From Nitrospirota bacterium (GTDB lineage Bacteria; Nitrospirota; Thermodesulfovibrionia; Thermodesulfovibrionales; UBA6898), in NCBI GenBank assembly GCA_016235245.1, contig JACRLO010000001.1:62001-126000 (forward strand): DNA of 64,000 bases, written 5' to 3'. This document shows, in pieces, positions 1 to 9,934 of this stretch. A program made the position numbers and the translations under genes. Under the pieces are notes generated by a model. The model worked only from the letters and a program-made list of their open reading frames with translations. It had not been told where the DNA came from and did no database searches. Within the stretch, counting starts at the first letter, position 1; each line of letters opens with the position of its first letter.

Positions 1-1
1 C

Positions 2-259
2 TACATATCGGTATTGGCTGATCCGACGTTTGGGGGAGTTACGGCAAGTTTCGCCATGCTTGGAGATGTTATCATTGCTGAACCGAGGAGCCTGATAGGA
101 TTTGCCGGCCCGAGAGTCATTGAACAGACGATCAAACAGCAGCTGCCTGAAGATTTCCAAAGGGCAGAGTTTCTCCTGGATCATGGCATGATAGACATGG
201 TCGTTGACCGGAAGAATCTGAAAAAAACCATTGGCCAAATTATAGGGATTCTTTCATGA
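2..259 (+). CDS. accD: Acetyl-CoA carboxylase carboxyltransferase subunit beta, C-terminal part
   Basis: Only the last 85 codons are in the window; the reading frame is open to the left edge. AccD pairs with AccA to move the carboxyl group from carboxybiotin to acetyl-CoA, giving malonyl-CoA for fatty acid synthesis in the cytoplasm. The crotonase-like carboxyltransferase core is recognisable from [12 protein letters not shown] and [11 protein letters not shown]. The N-terminal zinc-binding part lies outside. The stop overlaps the folC start by 4 bases (ATGA), so the two are probably translationally coupled. The partner accA is about 10 kb downstream on the same strand. Confidence 0.95.
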   Translation, partial: YISVLADPTFGGVTASFAMLGDVIIAEPRSLIGFAGPRVIEQTIKQQLPEDFQRAEFLLDHGMIDMVVDRKNLKKTIGQIIGILS

Positions 260-1560
260 GCTATGAGGGCACGATAGCCTATCTCTACAGCCTTCAGAAA
301 TACGGCATAAAGTTCGGTCTGGATAATATCAGGCGACTCATGGCAGCGTTTGACAATCCCCAGGACTCATTCTATTCGATCCATGTAGCGGGGACCAACG
401 GAAAAGGTTCAACCTCTGCGATGATCGAATCCCTGCTGAGAACGTCAGGAGTTACGACCGGACTGTTTACGTCTCCTCATCTCGTGAGCTTTACCGAGAG
501 GATACGGGTCAACGGCAGGGAGATATCCGAGGCCGAAGTAGTAAGTCTCGCCGGGGAAGTGCGAAGGGTTGCCGAAACAATCCCCGGGTTTTTGCCGACA
601 TTTTTCGAAGTGACTGCCGCTATGGCATTTCTGTATTTCAGAAAGATGCACGTTGCATGGGCAGTTGTTGAAGTTGGCATGGGCGGCAGGCTTGATGCAA
701 CGAACATCCTTACGCCCGAGGCATCCGTTATTACGGCTATCGATATTGACCACGGCGATTTTTTGGGCTCCACACTCGGGGAGATCGCGGGAGAAAAAGC
801 GGGCATCATCAAGCAGGGCGTTCCCGTGATCAGCGCCTTGCAGCGTCCCGAGGCTGCCGAAACGCTGAAACACGCGGCAGATAAGTGCAATGCGCAACTG
901 ATTACATACGGGAAGGATTTTTCGGCTGAGATTACTGCTGATGAACTTGTCGGTATCAGGATTAATTATCGCGGAGACAGGGAATACCGCGATCTTTCAC
1001 TGCAGATTGCCGGAAGACATCAGGCACTGAATGCTGCCCTGGCGGTAAGGACCATGGAAGAGGTCGTTAAGACGCATCCGGATATGCACTGCGACATCAG
1101 GCAGGGGCTGGCAGACACCCGCTGGCCTGGAAGACTTGAGTTTGTGAAGGACCATCCGCCGATACTTATCGATGGCGCGCATAATCCCCACGCTGCAGCG
1201 GTGCTTGCAGAATACCTCAGGAAGGCGCTTGGGCTGTATAGCAGAATAATCCTGATCATGGGTATCATGAACGACAAGGACAGAAAAGGGATCATGACAC
1301 CTCTGCTGCCTCTTGCCTCAGAAATCATATTCACCGCTGCCGGCTATGGCAGGGCAGCATCTCCTGAAACACTTGCGGCTGAAGCCCGCGGCCTCGGATA
1401 CCTCGCGCATACCGCCCTGACCGTGGCAGATGCGCTGAATCTGGCGGAACGGCTCGCTCTGCAGGGCGATCTTATTGTCGTGACCGGTTCGTTCTACACA
1501 ATCGGAGAGGTGAAAGAGGCGCTCGGCCCCAAAGGCGTACTTGCCAGGCTGAGAGAATGA
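256..1560 (+). CDS. folC: Folylpolyglutamate synthase / dihydrofolate synthase
   Basis: The 434-residue protein has the Mur-ligase-like layout of FolC, which attaches glutamate to dihydropteroate and to folates using ATP. The P-loop is seen at residues about 45-55 (GTNGKGST). A glycine-rich [14 protein letters not shown] segment and the C-terminal ligase domain motif [10 protein letters not shown] follow. Length is normal for the family. The ATG overlaps the accD stop by 4 bases, a common accD-folC arrangement. Whether the enzyme does one or both activities cannot be told from sequence. Confidence 0.95.
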   Translation: MSYEGTIAYLYSLQKYGIKFGLDNIRRLMAAFDNPQDSFYSIHVAGTNGKGSTSAMIESLLRTSGVTTGLFTSPHLVSFTERIRVNGREISEAEVVSLAGEVRRVAETIPGFLPTFFEVTAAMAFLYFRKMHVAWAVVEVGMGGRLDATNILTPEASVITAIDIDHGDFLGSTLGEIAGEKAGIIKQGVPVISALQRPEAAETLKHAADKCNAQLITYGKDFSAEITADELVGIRINYRGDREYRDLSLQIAGRHQALNAALAVRTMEEVVKTHPDMHCDIRQGLADTRWPGRLEFVKDHPPILIDGAHNPHAAAVLAEYLRKALGLYSRIILIMGIMNDKDRKGIMTPLLPLASEIIFTAAGYGRAASPETLAAEARGLGYLAHTALTVADALNLAERLALQGDLIVVTGSFYTIGEVKEALGPKGVLARLRE

Positions 1561-1582
1561 TAAAGACCGTGAGGGGTCATCA

Positions 1583-3580
1583 TTGATCAGCGGAGCGGCA
1601 AAAAAAATCCTCGTTGCTGCGGCTTTTTGCCTTTTCAGTTTCTGCCAATCACATTTCATTGACCGCTGCCACGCTGCAGATACGCATACCGAAATCACCT
1701 GCGATACGCTTGAGTATTTCTCTGAAACGAAAAAATATATCGCTGCGGGCACGGTAAAAGTCACTCAGAATGACACAACGGTCGAGGCTGATACAATGGT
1801 CTATTTTGAAGAGACCGGCGATGTAACAGCCTCTGGGAATGTGCGGTATGACGATCTGCAGGCCTTCTTTACCGCAAAGAAGGCTGAGATGAACATGGAG
1901 AAGAAGACCGGCAGACTTTTTGATGCTGACATCCTCTTCAAAAGCGATAACTATCATCTCAGCGGCAGAGAGATCGAGAGAAAAGCGGAAAACGAGTTCT
2001 ACAGCAGGGACGACATAAATGTGACAACCTGTGACGGACCTGTGGCTGCATGGTGTTTTCGCGGCAGAGAGATGAACCTGGTTATCGGCGATCAGATTAC
2101 TGCCCGGGACGTATCATTCCGCGTCAGGGATTTTCCTCTGTTCTATTCCCCCCGGCTTTGGGCTCCGATAAGCAATGACAGGAAAACCGGTTTTTTGATG
2201 CCTACGCTCAGCAGCGGCAGTTCGCACGGACCGGGCCTCAATATCCCCTTATACTGGGCGATTGCAGAAAACAGGGATGCAACGTTTCAGCTCGATGCCT
2301 ATGCGCGGCAGGGGATCGGCACCGGCATGGAATACCGCTATATCGAACCGGGTGGTCTTCAGAGTGCATGGCGGCTGTACCATATCCGCGACCATCAGCT
2401 GCATACTGATTTTACGGAGTTCAAGGCACTGCATGATGACCGGTCTTCGGGCGGCATAGGGCTGTTTCTGAATGCCAATTTCGTAAACGAGAAGGATTAT
2501 TACCGGGAGATCACTTCTCAGAAGGTTTTTTACCGCGAAATCAGTCCGAACAATGAGAAAAATATACAGCGGTTTCTCGAAACTACGGCAGAGGTCAATA
2601 TCCCCTTTGACAACGCACGCGCCTATTTCCTTGCGCAGTACTGGGTCGATCTCAACTACGCTACCGGCGACATCCCGCAGAAACTCCCCGAGATAGGCGT
2701 GGTCATGAATTACAGGCGTTTTGGAAATTTCCTCGTTTCGGCAGAGGCGTCTGCAGCAAACTTCTGGAGGAAAAACGGTATCTCGGCGCACAGACTTGAT
2801 CTATATCCAACCGTGCTTCATGTTGTCGGCAGCGATGTGGTTCTGTCCCAGTTCGTTGCTGTAAGAGGAAGTGCCTACGATTTTTATCACGATACCGGAG
2901 CGGCAGGCAGCACTCAGCGGCTTGCGTTCGAATATGACGGGAACATCCATGCCCGTTTCAGCAGGAGATATGATTCTGTCACGCATGTGATTGAGCCGAC
3001 GATCCGCTATCACTATATATCGGACTCACCAAATGACCTTCTGTATACCTTCGACGCATGGGAACTGCAGGGCAAGACATCCAGGCTTGAACTCAGCATA
3101 CTTAACCGGATTCTCTTTAAGGGGATGGAACGGATAGCAGCACGGATCACCCAGCCTTTTGATATGAATCAGGGCGACAGACCGTTCAGACCATTGGAAT
3201 TTGATCTTGCTACGCAGATGCCCGTCCCCGCAAAAATAAGCGCAGCCTATGACGTCCATACGGGCAAGCTGCAGTCGGTGAGTTCCGATATCATACTGCC
3301 CTTTTCGTACGGTGCCGTAAGCTTCGGTCAGCGTTACCATAGAACAGATGATATCATGGTCTTTCGGGCTGGCATTGCGGTGCAGCCGGTCAAACCCATT
3401 CAGGTGGGTCTCGAGGTTCGGTACGATGCAAAGGGCGAAGGGTTAAGACAGGTGGGCGCTCGTGCGCAATATACCGGCCAGTGTTGGAGTGCCAGGCTGG
3501 AGGCGACAAAAAAGCCGGGTGACTTCACGGTCCAGGTGATGTTCGATCTTTTTGGTGTTACGGCCAAACGTCCGCAATAA
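1583..3580 (+). CDS. lptD: LPS-assembly outer membrane protein LptD (OstA)
   Basis: The 665-residue protein fits LptD, the outer-membrane beta-barrel that with LptE inserts lipopolysaccharide into the outer leaflet. A signal peptide (residues about 1-31, ending near CHA) is followed by an OstA/LptA-like beta-jellyroll (about 33-150: TCDTLEYFSETKKYIAAGTV) and a long region of alternating barrel strands. DRKTGFLMPT resembles the LptD barrel entry. The start is TTG, with GAGGGG about 6-8 bases upstream; no in-frame ATG fits better. It follows folC by 22 bases and is probably in the same operon. Its presence shows a diderm, LPS-bearing cell. Confidence 0.9.
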   Translation: MISGAAKKILVAAAFCLFSFCQSHFIDRCHAADTHTEITCDTLEYFSETKKYIAAGTVKVTQNDTTVEADTMVYFEETGDVTASGNVRYDDLQAFFTAKKAEMNMEKKTGRLFDADILFKSDNYHLSGREIERKAENEFYSRDDINVTTCDGPVAAWCFRGREMNLVIGDQITARDVSFRVRDFPLFYSPRLWAPISNDRKTGFLMPTLSSGSSHGPGLNIPLYWAIAENRDATFQLDAYARQGIGTGMEYRYIEPGGLQSAWRLYHIRDHQLHTDFTEFKALHDDRSSGGIGLFLNANFVNEKDYYREITSQKVFYREISPNNEKNIQRFLETTAEVNIPFDNARAYFLAQYWVDLNYATGDIPQKLPEIGVVMNYRRFGNFLVSAEASAANFWRKNGISAHRLDLYPTVLHVVGSDVVLSQFVAVRGSAYDFYHDTGAAGSTQRLAFEYDGNIHARFSRRYDSVTHVIEPTIRYHYISDSPNDLLYTFDAWELQGKTSRLELSILNRILFKGMERIAARITQPFDMNQGDRPFRPLEFDLATQMPVPAKISAAYDVHTGKLQSVSSDIILPFSYGAVSFGQRYHRTDDIMVFRAGIAVQPVKPIQVGLEVRYDAKGEGLRQVGARAQYTGQCWSARLEATKKPGDFTVQVMFDLFGVTAKRPQ

Positions 3581-3640
3581 GTAACATCAGCCAGAGGAAG
3601 ATCGGCCCTCTTCAGTGTCAGTCTGATGCTTCTTCGTTAC
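3581..3640. other. Nested inverted repeat between convergent genes
   Basis: The short gap between lptD and the convergent APS-kinase-like gene holds CATCAG (3585-3590) paired with CTGATG (3623-3628) around an inner AGAGG/CCTCT pair (3593-3597 and 3607-3611). GTAAC and GTTAC lie at the two ends. It could act as a two-way transcription stop, but there is no T-run, so that role is inference. Confidence 0.3.
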
Positions 3641-3650
3641 GCATGCCGGG

Positions 3651-4184
3651 TTACGATCTATTTCGGGAGCGTTCGATAAATCTGACGATCAGTTCTGCAG
3701 CATCCGCAACCGAGACCTTTTCCGCATCAATGACCACTTCGGGATTCAGGGGTTCTTCATACGGGACATTAAGGCCTGGGACTGGCCACCCTGCCATGCC
3801 TTTTTGATAAATCCCCCTCGGCGCTCCATGCGTCTCTCTCCGCTGATGTTCTCTCTGCCTGCAGACATCCAGAGAACATTTAAGATAAACCTCGGCAAAT
3901 GACGGTATTGACTGCCGGGCCAGTTGGCGCCATCTCGAGAGGTTCCCCGTGGCGTCAATGATTACATCATGTCCAAGGTCGGACAGGGTCTTTGCCAGGT
4001 AAACAAGACTTCGGTAGACCATATCCCTCTCTGCTTCGGAATAGGTGGGTTGCGGCGTAACAATACGCCGCAGGTCATCCATGCGCAGTATGACGAAAGC
4101 CGCATTACGCTCTTTCACGTTATCGGCTATTGTGCTTTTGCCGCTGCCGGGCAAACCGGTGAACCATAATACAAGACCGTTCAT
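3651..4184 (-). CDS. APS-kinase-like P-loop kinase
   Basis: The 177-residue protein begins with a Walker A motif (FTGLPGSGKST, residues 8-18) and resembles CysC, which phosphorylates adenylyl sulfate to PAPS. DATGNLSRWRQLAR and EVYLKCSLDVCRQRE match the family's later motifs. The usual GDNxR substrate loop is replaced by RMDDLRR (about residues 34-40), and no sulfate-assimilation gene is adjacent, so the substrate is not certain. It stands alone between lptD and the HD-GYP gene. It could instead be a related small-molecule kinase. P-loop kinase is sure; APS kinase is likely. Confidence 0.7.
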   Translation of the reverse strand: MNGLVLWFTGLPGSGKSTIADNVKERNAAFVILRMDDLRRIVTPQPTYSEAERDMVYRSLVYLAKTLSDLGHDVIIDATGNLSRWRQLARQSIPSFAEVYLKCSLDVCRQREHQRRETHGAPRGIYQKGMAGWPVPGLNVPYEEPLNPEVVIDAEKVSVADAAELIVRFIERSRNRS

Positions 4185-4237
4185 TTTTACATCTTAGCCT
4201 GACATCATGCAAATGGCAAGCAGATCCGACCGTGTGG

Positions 4238-4243
4238 TAAAAT
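4238..4243 (+). promoter_or_regulatory. -10-like hexamer directly before the HD-GYP gene
   Basis: TAAAAT lies 5 bases before a GTG codon that gives the expected N-terminus of the HD-GYP protein. No ribosome binding site precedes the GTG. The upstream -35 candidate (near 4214) is weak. The arrangement matches the dnaE start and suggests a leaderless transcript. Confidence 0.4.
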
Positions 4244-4248
4244 GGCAT

Positions 4249-5232
4249 GTGATTCAAAAACGGATTAAGGTATCTGCCCTGAAGATAGGCATGAATGTTG
4301 TTCTGCCTGCCTCCTGGTTCAGCCATCCCTTCCTGAAAAGCAGCTTCGCGATCAGTTCCCAGGAGGAGATAGACAAGATCATCGAATGTGGATTCGATGA
4401 GGTGATGGTCAGACTGCCTGATGAAGCAGATGGTAAAGAGGCACTGCCAGCTGAAGATGTCCCCGTGCCTCCGAAGGCCTGGATGTCATCAGCCCTTATC
4501 CCGCCAGAACTGAGCGAAGCCATCCATGACAGGAAGCTTAACCCTGAGAAAAAGGCAAAAGTTGTCTATGCCTCGTCCCTGAAGCTGATGGAGCGGCTTC
4601 TGCAGAATCCCAGCGCAGAGAATATCGGCGAGGCGAAGAAGGGCGTCGCCGAGATTGTTGATTTGATCGTCTCGGATACAGAGACGTCCGAGAGCCTGCT
4701 GAAAATCACTTCTCACGATTACTATACCTACACACATTCCGTAAATGTAGGGGTCTATGCGATCATGCTTGCCAAGACCCATTTCAGGGGATCGGACGGG
4801 CACGATATGCATGAGCTCGGTGCAGGGTTCTTTCTTCATGACATCGGCAAGGTGCATATCGATCCTGCAATCATTAACAAACCTGGCAGACTTACGGATA
4901 GCGAGATGGGACAAATGAGATCTCATCCCTATCAGGGGTACAAGATCCTTTCCGAAACAGCTCATCTCACGGATGAGTGCAGGGCAATTGTCATGGAGCA
5001 TCATGAGCGGGATGATGGCCTGGGATACCCCAGGCGTCTTAAGGGCAATGATATTCATGTGTACGGCAGGATATGTTCTGTTGCCGATGTGTTTGATGCA
5101 CTTACCGCGGAGAGATCGTATAAGCAGAAAAAGACGACATTTGAGTCTCTCAGGATAATGCGGGATGAAATGCTCAACCACTTTCACCGGGATCTGTTCG
5201 AGGAGTTCGTGCTGCTTTTCAGCAACAAGTAA
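4249..5232 (+). CDS. HD-GYP domain cyclic-di-GMP phosphodiesterase
   Basis: The 327-residue protein has an N-terminal DUF3391-like domain (IKVSALKIGM, residues about 6-110) and a C-terminal HD-GYP domain. The metal-binding HDIGK motif, an H..E..HH pattern (MEHHERDDGLGYP) and the GYP-loop tyrosine-proline are all present, so it is probably active on cyclic-di-GMP. I chose GTG 4249 because it gives a DUF3391-type start and sits just after a -10-like box; an ATG at 4207 in frame is the alternative. There is no receiver domain or membrane segment. It is convergent with the TPR-pseudokinase gene, 6 bases apart. Confidence 0.85.
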   Translation: MIQKRIKVSALKIGMNVVLPASWFSHPFLKSSFAISSQEEIDKIIECGFDEVMVRLPDEADGKEALPAEDVPVPPKAWMSSALIPPELSEAIHDRKLNPEKKAKVVYASSLKLMERLLQNPSAENIGEAKKGVAEIVDLIVSDTETSESLLKITSHDYYTYTHSVNVGVYAIMLAKTHFRGSDGHDMHELGAGFFLHDIGKVHIDPAIINKPGRLTDSEMGQMRSHPYQGYKILSETAHLTDECRAIVMEHHERDDGLGYPRRLKGNDIHVYGRICSVADVFDALTAERSYKQKKTTFESLRIMRDEMLNHFHRDLFEEFVLLFSNK

Positions 5233-5238
5233 CTATTC

Positions 5239-6462
5239 TCAGGCTTTTCTGCTTTTTGAAAGCTCCCTGATATCAGTCAATATCTCCTCAATGTCCTGAT
5301 AGCGGTCTTCCCGGACTTTGCGGATGCATCTGATGACGATCTCGTCAAGCCATTCAGGAACATCATGCGCAACATCCATTACCCTTACCGTGCCGAGGCC
5401 ATCGAGATGCCCCGTCAGCATTTCATAGAGAATGACGCCCATCGAGAAAATATCAGCCCTCACATCAAGCTCGAGGTCCCGTGTTTTTTCCGGCGCGAGA
5501 TAGGCTGTTGAAAGGGGTTTTTTTGAGAATGAGATGCTGTTATGCGTATCAACAAAAATATTTTCCGGGCTCATGAGGCCATAACCTCTGCCGGCCTTAT
5601 GTGCATCCTGAAGAGACTTCAGGATCTGGAACCAGAGTTTGAAGCTGTATTTCGGTTCTATCTTGCCTGACTTGATAACGCTGCGGATGGATGTCTTACC
5701 GACCGTGTCTTCCTCTTCTTCTGCCTGTTGCGGCGAAAGTGCCTGGATCTTTTCTCTTACATCCCTGAACGTTGGGTCTGCATGGTCTATCTGCCGGTAC
5801 ACATCAAGGGCTTTATCAGGCTGGTCCGTTTTTTCGAGCTTGAAGGCATAGGCATAAAAGTCCTCGATCGTTGATTGGTCAACCGGTTTGTCCCGGAGCA
5901 TAAGGCCGAACATCTCGGCAGCCTCCGTAAGCATGCCTTCTGCCTCAAGCAGTCTTGCTGCGTTCCGGTAGTCGCCTGCCTCGCGGTATGCCCTGATCGC
6001 CGGCAGTCTTCTGCCTGCCTGCTCCATGATGACCGCCTCATCGGCCTTCTTCCCTGCCTTGCGATAAAGTTTTGCCGCCTCCTCGAATTCACCCTCACGA
6101 ATCGAGACCTCTGCAGCATCTTCAATGTTGCCGTCCTTTTCGTACATCTCCTTTGCCTTTGCAGAAACACCCAGAAGATCATACAGCGATGCGGCCCTTC
6201 TGAAATCTCCTCCCTTTTCATAAAACGCTGCAGCCTTTTTCAGGTCCTTCAGTTTTGTCTCATACACATGAGCGGCCGAGACGAACTTGCCGGCCTTTTC
6301 AAAGCGGTCTGCCTCGTTCTGATAATCCTCCTTCAGGGTCGTCTTCATCTTCCTGCCGAGGGTCTGCTGGTAGATGAATTTGGCCAGAAAAAAGAGCGCG
6401 ATCAGCGCCGGTATCGCAAGGAGGGCAAAGAGGGCGGTTAGTCCGTTGGAGGCCTGTTCCAT
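5239..6462 (-). CDS. Membrane-anchored TPR-like protein with C-terminal pseudokinase half-domain
   Basis: The 407-residue protein has one N-terminal membrane helix (about residues 9-29), a charged stretch, then about ten short helical repeats of the form YEKGGDFRRAASLY (about 45-240), as in SNAP/TPR solenoids. The last 135 residues match only the C-lobe of Hanks-type Ser/Thr kinases: SPENIFVD where HRDLKPENILV is expected, then YLAPEK, RADIFSMGVILYEMLTG and a terminal helix with a conserved arginine. The ATP-binding N-lobe, catalytic Asp, its Lys partner and the DFG motif are missing, so it should not phosphorylate. A scaffold or sensor role is inference. A related solenoid is encoded at 48505-50010 without the kinase part. 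Confidence 0.75.
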   Translation of the reverse strand: MEQASNGLTALFALLAIPALIALFFLAKFIYQQTLGRKMKTTLKEDYQNEADRFEKAGKFVSAAHVYETKLKDLKKAAAFYEKGGDFRRAASLYDLLGVSAKAKEMYEKDGNIEDAAEVSIREGEFEEAAKLYRKAGKKADEAVIMEQAGRRLPAIRAYREAGDYRNAARLLEAEGMLTEAAEMFGLMLRDKPVDQSTIEDFYAYAFKLEKTDQPDKALDVYRQIDHADPTFRDVREKIQALSPQQAEEEEDTVGKTSIRSVIKSGKIEPKYSFKLWFQILKSLQDAHKAGRGYGLMSPENIFVDTHNSISFSKKPLSTAYLAPEKTRDLELDVRADIFSMGVILYEMLTGHLDGLGTVRVMDVAHDVPEWLDEIVIRCIRKVREDRYQDIEEILTDIRELSKSRKA

Positions 6463-6497
6463 AAGTGTCTATTATATCAGAAAAAAATGCTCTTTCA

Positions 6498-6527
6498 TTG
6501 ACCTTCAAACTGACCATCGGGTAAAAT
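6498..6527 (+). promoter_or_regulatory. Probable dnaE promoter
   Basis: TTGACC (6498-6503), an 18-base spacer and TAAAAT (6522-6527) form a good sigma-70-type promoter. The -10 ends 5 bases before the dnaE ATG, so transcription should begin at or next to the start codon. Confidence 0.6.
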
Positions 6528-6532
6528 TCCCT

Positions 6533-9500
6533 ATGCATTCACACGCGGATTACGTATCCCTCCACCTGCATACAGAATACAGCCTCCTTGATGGTGCAAT
6601 TCGTATTGAGGACCTGATCAAACAGGCAAAAGAATTCAGGATGCCGGCAATAGCCATGACTGATCATGGCAATCTGTTCGGCGCCGTTGATTTCTATCGC
6701 CAGTGCACGCATGCCGGAATCAAGCCGATCATCGGCTGCGAGGTCTATGTTGCACCGCGAAGCCGTTTTGACAAGACCCAGACCAGTGAGGACGAATATT
6801 CCTCATTCCATCTCATCCTCCTTGTCCGTGACGATGCGGGTTACAGAAATCTCCTGACGCTCGTAAGCAAGGCCTCTTTGGAGGGTTTTTACTATAAGCC
6901 CCGCATCGATATGGACCTCCTCGAACAATACAGCGGCGGGCTGATAGGCTTGTCTGCATGTCTGAAAGGAGAGATACCCTACTATCTCCAGAGAGGCATG
7001 ATTGATAAGGCGCGTGAACGGGCGCTGGCGTACAAGCATATCCTCGGCCCCGAGAACTTTTACTTCGAAATACAGGCAAACGGCCTCCCTGAACAGGCTG
7101 TCGTGAACAGCCAGCTCATAGAGCTCGGCAAGGAACTGCATATCGGACTTGTTGCGACGAATGATTGCCATTATCTGAGAAAGGATGATGCAAAGGCGCA
7201 TGAGGTGCTTCTCTGCATCCAGACAGGCAAGACGCTCAAGGACACCGCACGCATGAAGTTCAGCACCAACGAATTCTATCTCAAATCTCCCGGGGAGATG
7301 ATCGATACGTTCAAGGACACCCCTGAGGCAATCAGAAACTCGATCGTGATTGCGGAACGCTGCAACCTGGAGCTCAAACACAAGAACCTGCTGCCGCAGT
7401 TCAAGCCCGACAACGGCGAGGACGCAGAGACCTATCTCTCTCTTCTTTCCCATGAAGGCCTTGAGCGGAAGATCGGGAAAGATGCGCCGCAGAACTACCA
7501 GGACAGGCTCAACAGCGAGCTGAGCATGATCAAAAAGATGGGCTTCACCTCCTATTTTCTGATCGTCTGGGACTTCATCCATCACGCAAAGAGTAAAGGC
7601 ATCCCGGTAGGGCCGGGAAGAGGCTCCGCGGCAGGAAGCCTTGTCTCTTTCTGCCTGGATATCACTGAGATAGACCCGATCAAATATAAGCTTCTTTTTG
7701 AGCGCTTCCTGAATCCTGAAAGGGTGAGCATGCCTGATATAGACGTTGATTTCTGCCAGGACAGGAGGCAGGAGGTCATCAATTATGTCACCCAGAAATA
7801 CGGGGCCGAGTACGTAGCCCAGATCATCACCTTTGGGACGATGAAGGCCAAGGCTGCGATCCGGGATGTGGGGCGTGCCATGGACATACCCTATGCAGAG
7901 GTGGACCGCATTGCGAAGCTTATCCCTCATGATCCGAAGATCACGATCGAATCTGCATTGGCTGCGGAGCCGCAGCTGAAGCAGGCCTATGAAACGGACG
8001 AGGGCGTAAAGGAACTGCTGAATATCGCGATGCGGCTCGAAGGTCTCAACAGACATGCTTCCACCCATGCGGCAGGTGTGGTCATATCTCCCGAGCCGAT
8101 CACCAACTATGCCCCGCTCTACAGGAACCCTTCGGATGAAAGCATCGTAACCCAGTTCGAGATGAAGGCCCTTGAAAAAGTAGGGCTGCTCAAATTCGAC
8201 TTCCTGGGGCTGAAGACACTCACGGTCATCGAAAAGACCCTGGCCTACATTAAACAGAGCAAGGATGTCCTTGACCTTGCAACCATACCGATTGATGATC
8301 AGCAGACCTATGCTCTGCTCAGTTCAGGACAGACCGCGGGCGTGTTTCAGCTTGAAAGCGAAGGCATGCGCGACATCCTGATCAGGATGCAGCCGAACCG
8401 CTTTGAGGACCTGATCGCCCTTGTTGCCCTGTACCGGCCAGGGCCGATGCAGTGGATCGATGATTTTATCAAGCGGAAAAAAGGGGATACCAAGGTTACG
8501 TACATGATGCCCCAGCTTAAGGAGATCCTTGACGAGACCTATGGCATCATCCTGTATCAGGAACAGGTCATGCTGATCGCAAACAGGATCGCGAATTTCT
8601 CGATGGGACAGGCAGACGTGCTCAGAAAGGCGATGGGGAAAAAGAATATTGAGGAGATGGAGAAACAGAAAGAGGGCTTCATCAAAGGTGCGGTCGAAAA
8701 TAATATTACCGAGAAAAAAGCTGCGCGGCTCTTCGATGTGATGGCTCCTTTTGCGTTGTACGGTTTCAACAAATCACACTCTGCAGCATACGCCTTTATC
8801 GCGTATCAGACGGCATATCTCAAGGCGCATTATCCTGTTGAGTTCATGGCGGCAACGCTGACCCTCGATATGAGCGATACGGACAAGATCGTAAAGTCCA
8901 TCAATGAGTGCCGGAAGATGAAGATAGAGATGCTGCCGCCTGACATCAACCTCTCGGGCAGGGAGTTCAGGGTAATCGGCAACTCCATACGCTTTGGTCT
9001 CGAAGCGGTAAAGGGTGTGGGCGGCGCGGCTATAGAATTGGTGCTTGAAGTGAGGGAGGCTGGAGGCCCCTTTACCTCCATCGCCGATCTCATAAAGAGG
9101 GCGGACACCAGAAAAGTAAATAAAAAAGTGCTCGAAGGCCTGGTAAAGGCAGGCGCTTTTGATTCTCTCGGCGTGACACGTGCAGCAGCAATGGAAGCGG
9201 TCACGGATCTCCTTAATGGAAGCGGGAAAAGCTCCAGAAATGTCAATCAGGTGAGCATGTTCGGCGATGAACTCCCGGAGCCTGCTCCGGTTGGCGCTGA
9301 GTGGGACGAAGCAGAACTTCTGAACAATGAAAAAGAGGCGCTCGGTTTTTATATTACCGGCCATCCGCTCACAAAGTACGATACGCTGCTTTCCCGGCTC
9401 AAGGCAAAAAAGACGTCAGATCTTGAGCATGCGCCTGACAAGACAGAGGTCCTTATCGGCGGCATTTTACGGACGGTCAAAAAGAAAAATGTAAAATCAT

Positions 9501-9934
9501 CGGGAGAGCTCATGGCTTACCTGACGCTCGAAGATGACGAGGGCAGCGTTGAAGTCATCATATTTCCGAACCTCTACAAGAGCGCATTTGAACGCCTGAA
9601 GAAGGACGCGGTTGTCCTGGTGAAGGGAAGCATTGACAAGGACGAAAAGGGTGTGAGATTGCGCGGGCTGGAAGTCTCTAACCTCGAGGATGCAGGAAGG
9701 AAGAGCATCAGGAAGATGGAGATCTCGCTGCCGGAATCCCAGGGCAGCAGCCAGGGCCTGCAGAATATCCGCTCACTGGTCATGGAGTATCCCGGTGACT
9801 GCCAGCTCTACCTCAGGATAAGAGGTGACAAGTCCCAGACCCTGATCGCAACGAGTATTTCTATCAAGCCTGACACGGCGCTGGTGAAAAGACTTGAAAC
9901 CATGATAGGCAAGGGAGCGATAACCGTCTCATGA
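6533..9934 (+). CDS. dnaE: DNA polymerase III alpha subunit
   Basis: The 1133-residue protein is the replicative polymerase DnaE. An N-terminal PHP domain starts at once ([17 protein letters not shown], residues 5-21). The polymerase core shows [12 protein letters not shown] with the catalytic aspartates and [12 protein letters not shown], then helix-hairpin-helix and OB-fold parts ([13 protein letters not shown]). The frame is open for 53 codons further upstream, but the ATG at 6533 gives the standard N-terminus and lies right after a promoter. No ribosome binding site is seen, in keeping with a leaderless message. The stop overlaps accA by 4 bases. Confidence 0.97.
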   Translation: MHSHADYVSLHLHTEYSLLDGAIRIEDLIKQAKEFRMPAIAMTDHGNLFGAVDFYRQCTHAGIKPIIGCEVYVAPRSRFDKTQTSEDEYSSFHLILLVRDDAGYRNLLTLVSKASLEGFYYKPRIDMDLLEQYSGGLIGLSACLKGEIPYYLQRGMIDKARERALAYKHILGPENFYFEIQANGLPEQAVVNSQLIELGKELHIGLVATNDCHYLRKDDAKAHEVLLCIQTGKTLKDTARMKFSTNEFYLKSPGEMIDTFKDTPEAIRNSIVIAERCNLELKHKNLLPQFKPDNGEDAETYLSLLSHEGLERKIGKDAPQNYQDRLNSELSMIKKMGFTSYFLIVWDFIHHAKSKGIPVGPGRGSAAGSLVSFCLDITEIDPIKYKLLFERFLNPERVSMPDIDVDFCQDRRQEVINYVTQKYGAEYVAQIITFGTMKAKAAIRDVGRAMDIPYAEVDRIAKLIPHDPKITIESALAAEPQLKQAYETDEGVKELLNIAMRLEGLNRHASTHAAGVVISPEPITNYAPLYRNPSDESIVTQFEMKALEKVGLLKFDFLGLKTLTVIEKTLAYIKQSKDVLDLATIPIDDQQTYALLSSGQTAGVFQLESEGMRDILIRMQPNRFEDLIALVALYRPGPMQWIDDFIKRKKGDTKVTYMMPQLKEILDETYGIILYQEQVMLIANRIANFSMGQADVLRKAMGKKNIEEMEKQKEGFIKGAVENNITEKKAARLFDVMAPFALYGFNKSHSAAYAFIAYQTAYLKAHYPVEFMAATLTLDMSDTDKIVKSINECRKMKIEMLPPDINLSGREFRVIGNSIRFGLEAVKGVGGAAIELVLEVREAGGPFTSIADLIKRADTRKVNKKVLEGLVKAGAFDSLGVTRAAAMEAVTDLLNGSGKSSRNVNQVSMFGDELPEPAPVGAEWDEAELLNNEKEALGFYITGHPLTKYDTLLSRLKAKKTSDLEHAPDKTEVLIGGILRTVKKKNVKSSGELMAYLTLEDDEGSVEVIIFPNLYKSAFERLKKDAVVLVKGSIDKDEKGVRLRGLEVSNLEDAGRKSIRKMEISLPESQGSSQGLQNIRSLVMEYPGDCQLYLRIRGDKSQTLIATSISIKPDTALVKRLETMIGKGAITVS

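Noticed and set aside
2249-2791. 180-codon minus-strand frame inside lptD
   Set aside because: Antisense to the conserved barrel region, with no start signals and no family resemblance.
3651-4184. Gluconate kinase or zeta-toxin-like P-loop protein
   Set aside because: The DATGNLSRWRQLAR and EVYLKC motifs fit APS kinase better, and there is no antitoxin partner.
6803-8068. Long open frame (421 codons) on the minus strand inside dnaE
   Set aside because: It lies wholly within strongly conserved dnaE, has no ribosome binding site and its translation resembles no family; it is a shadow of codon bias.
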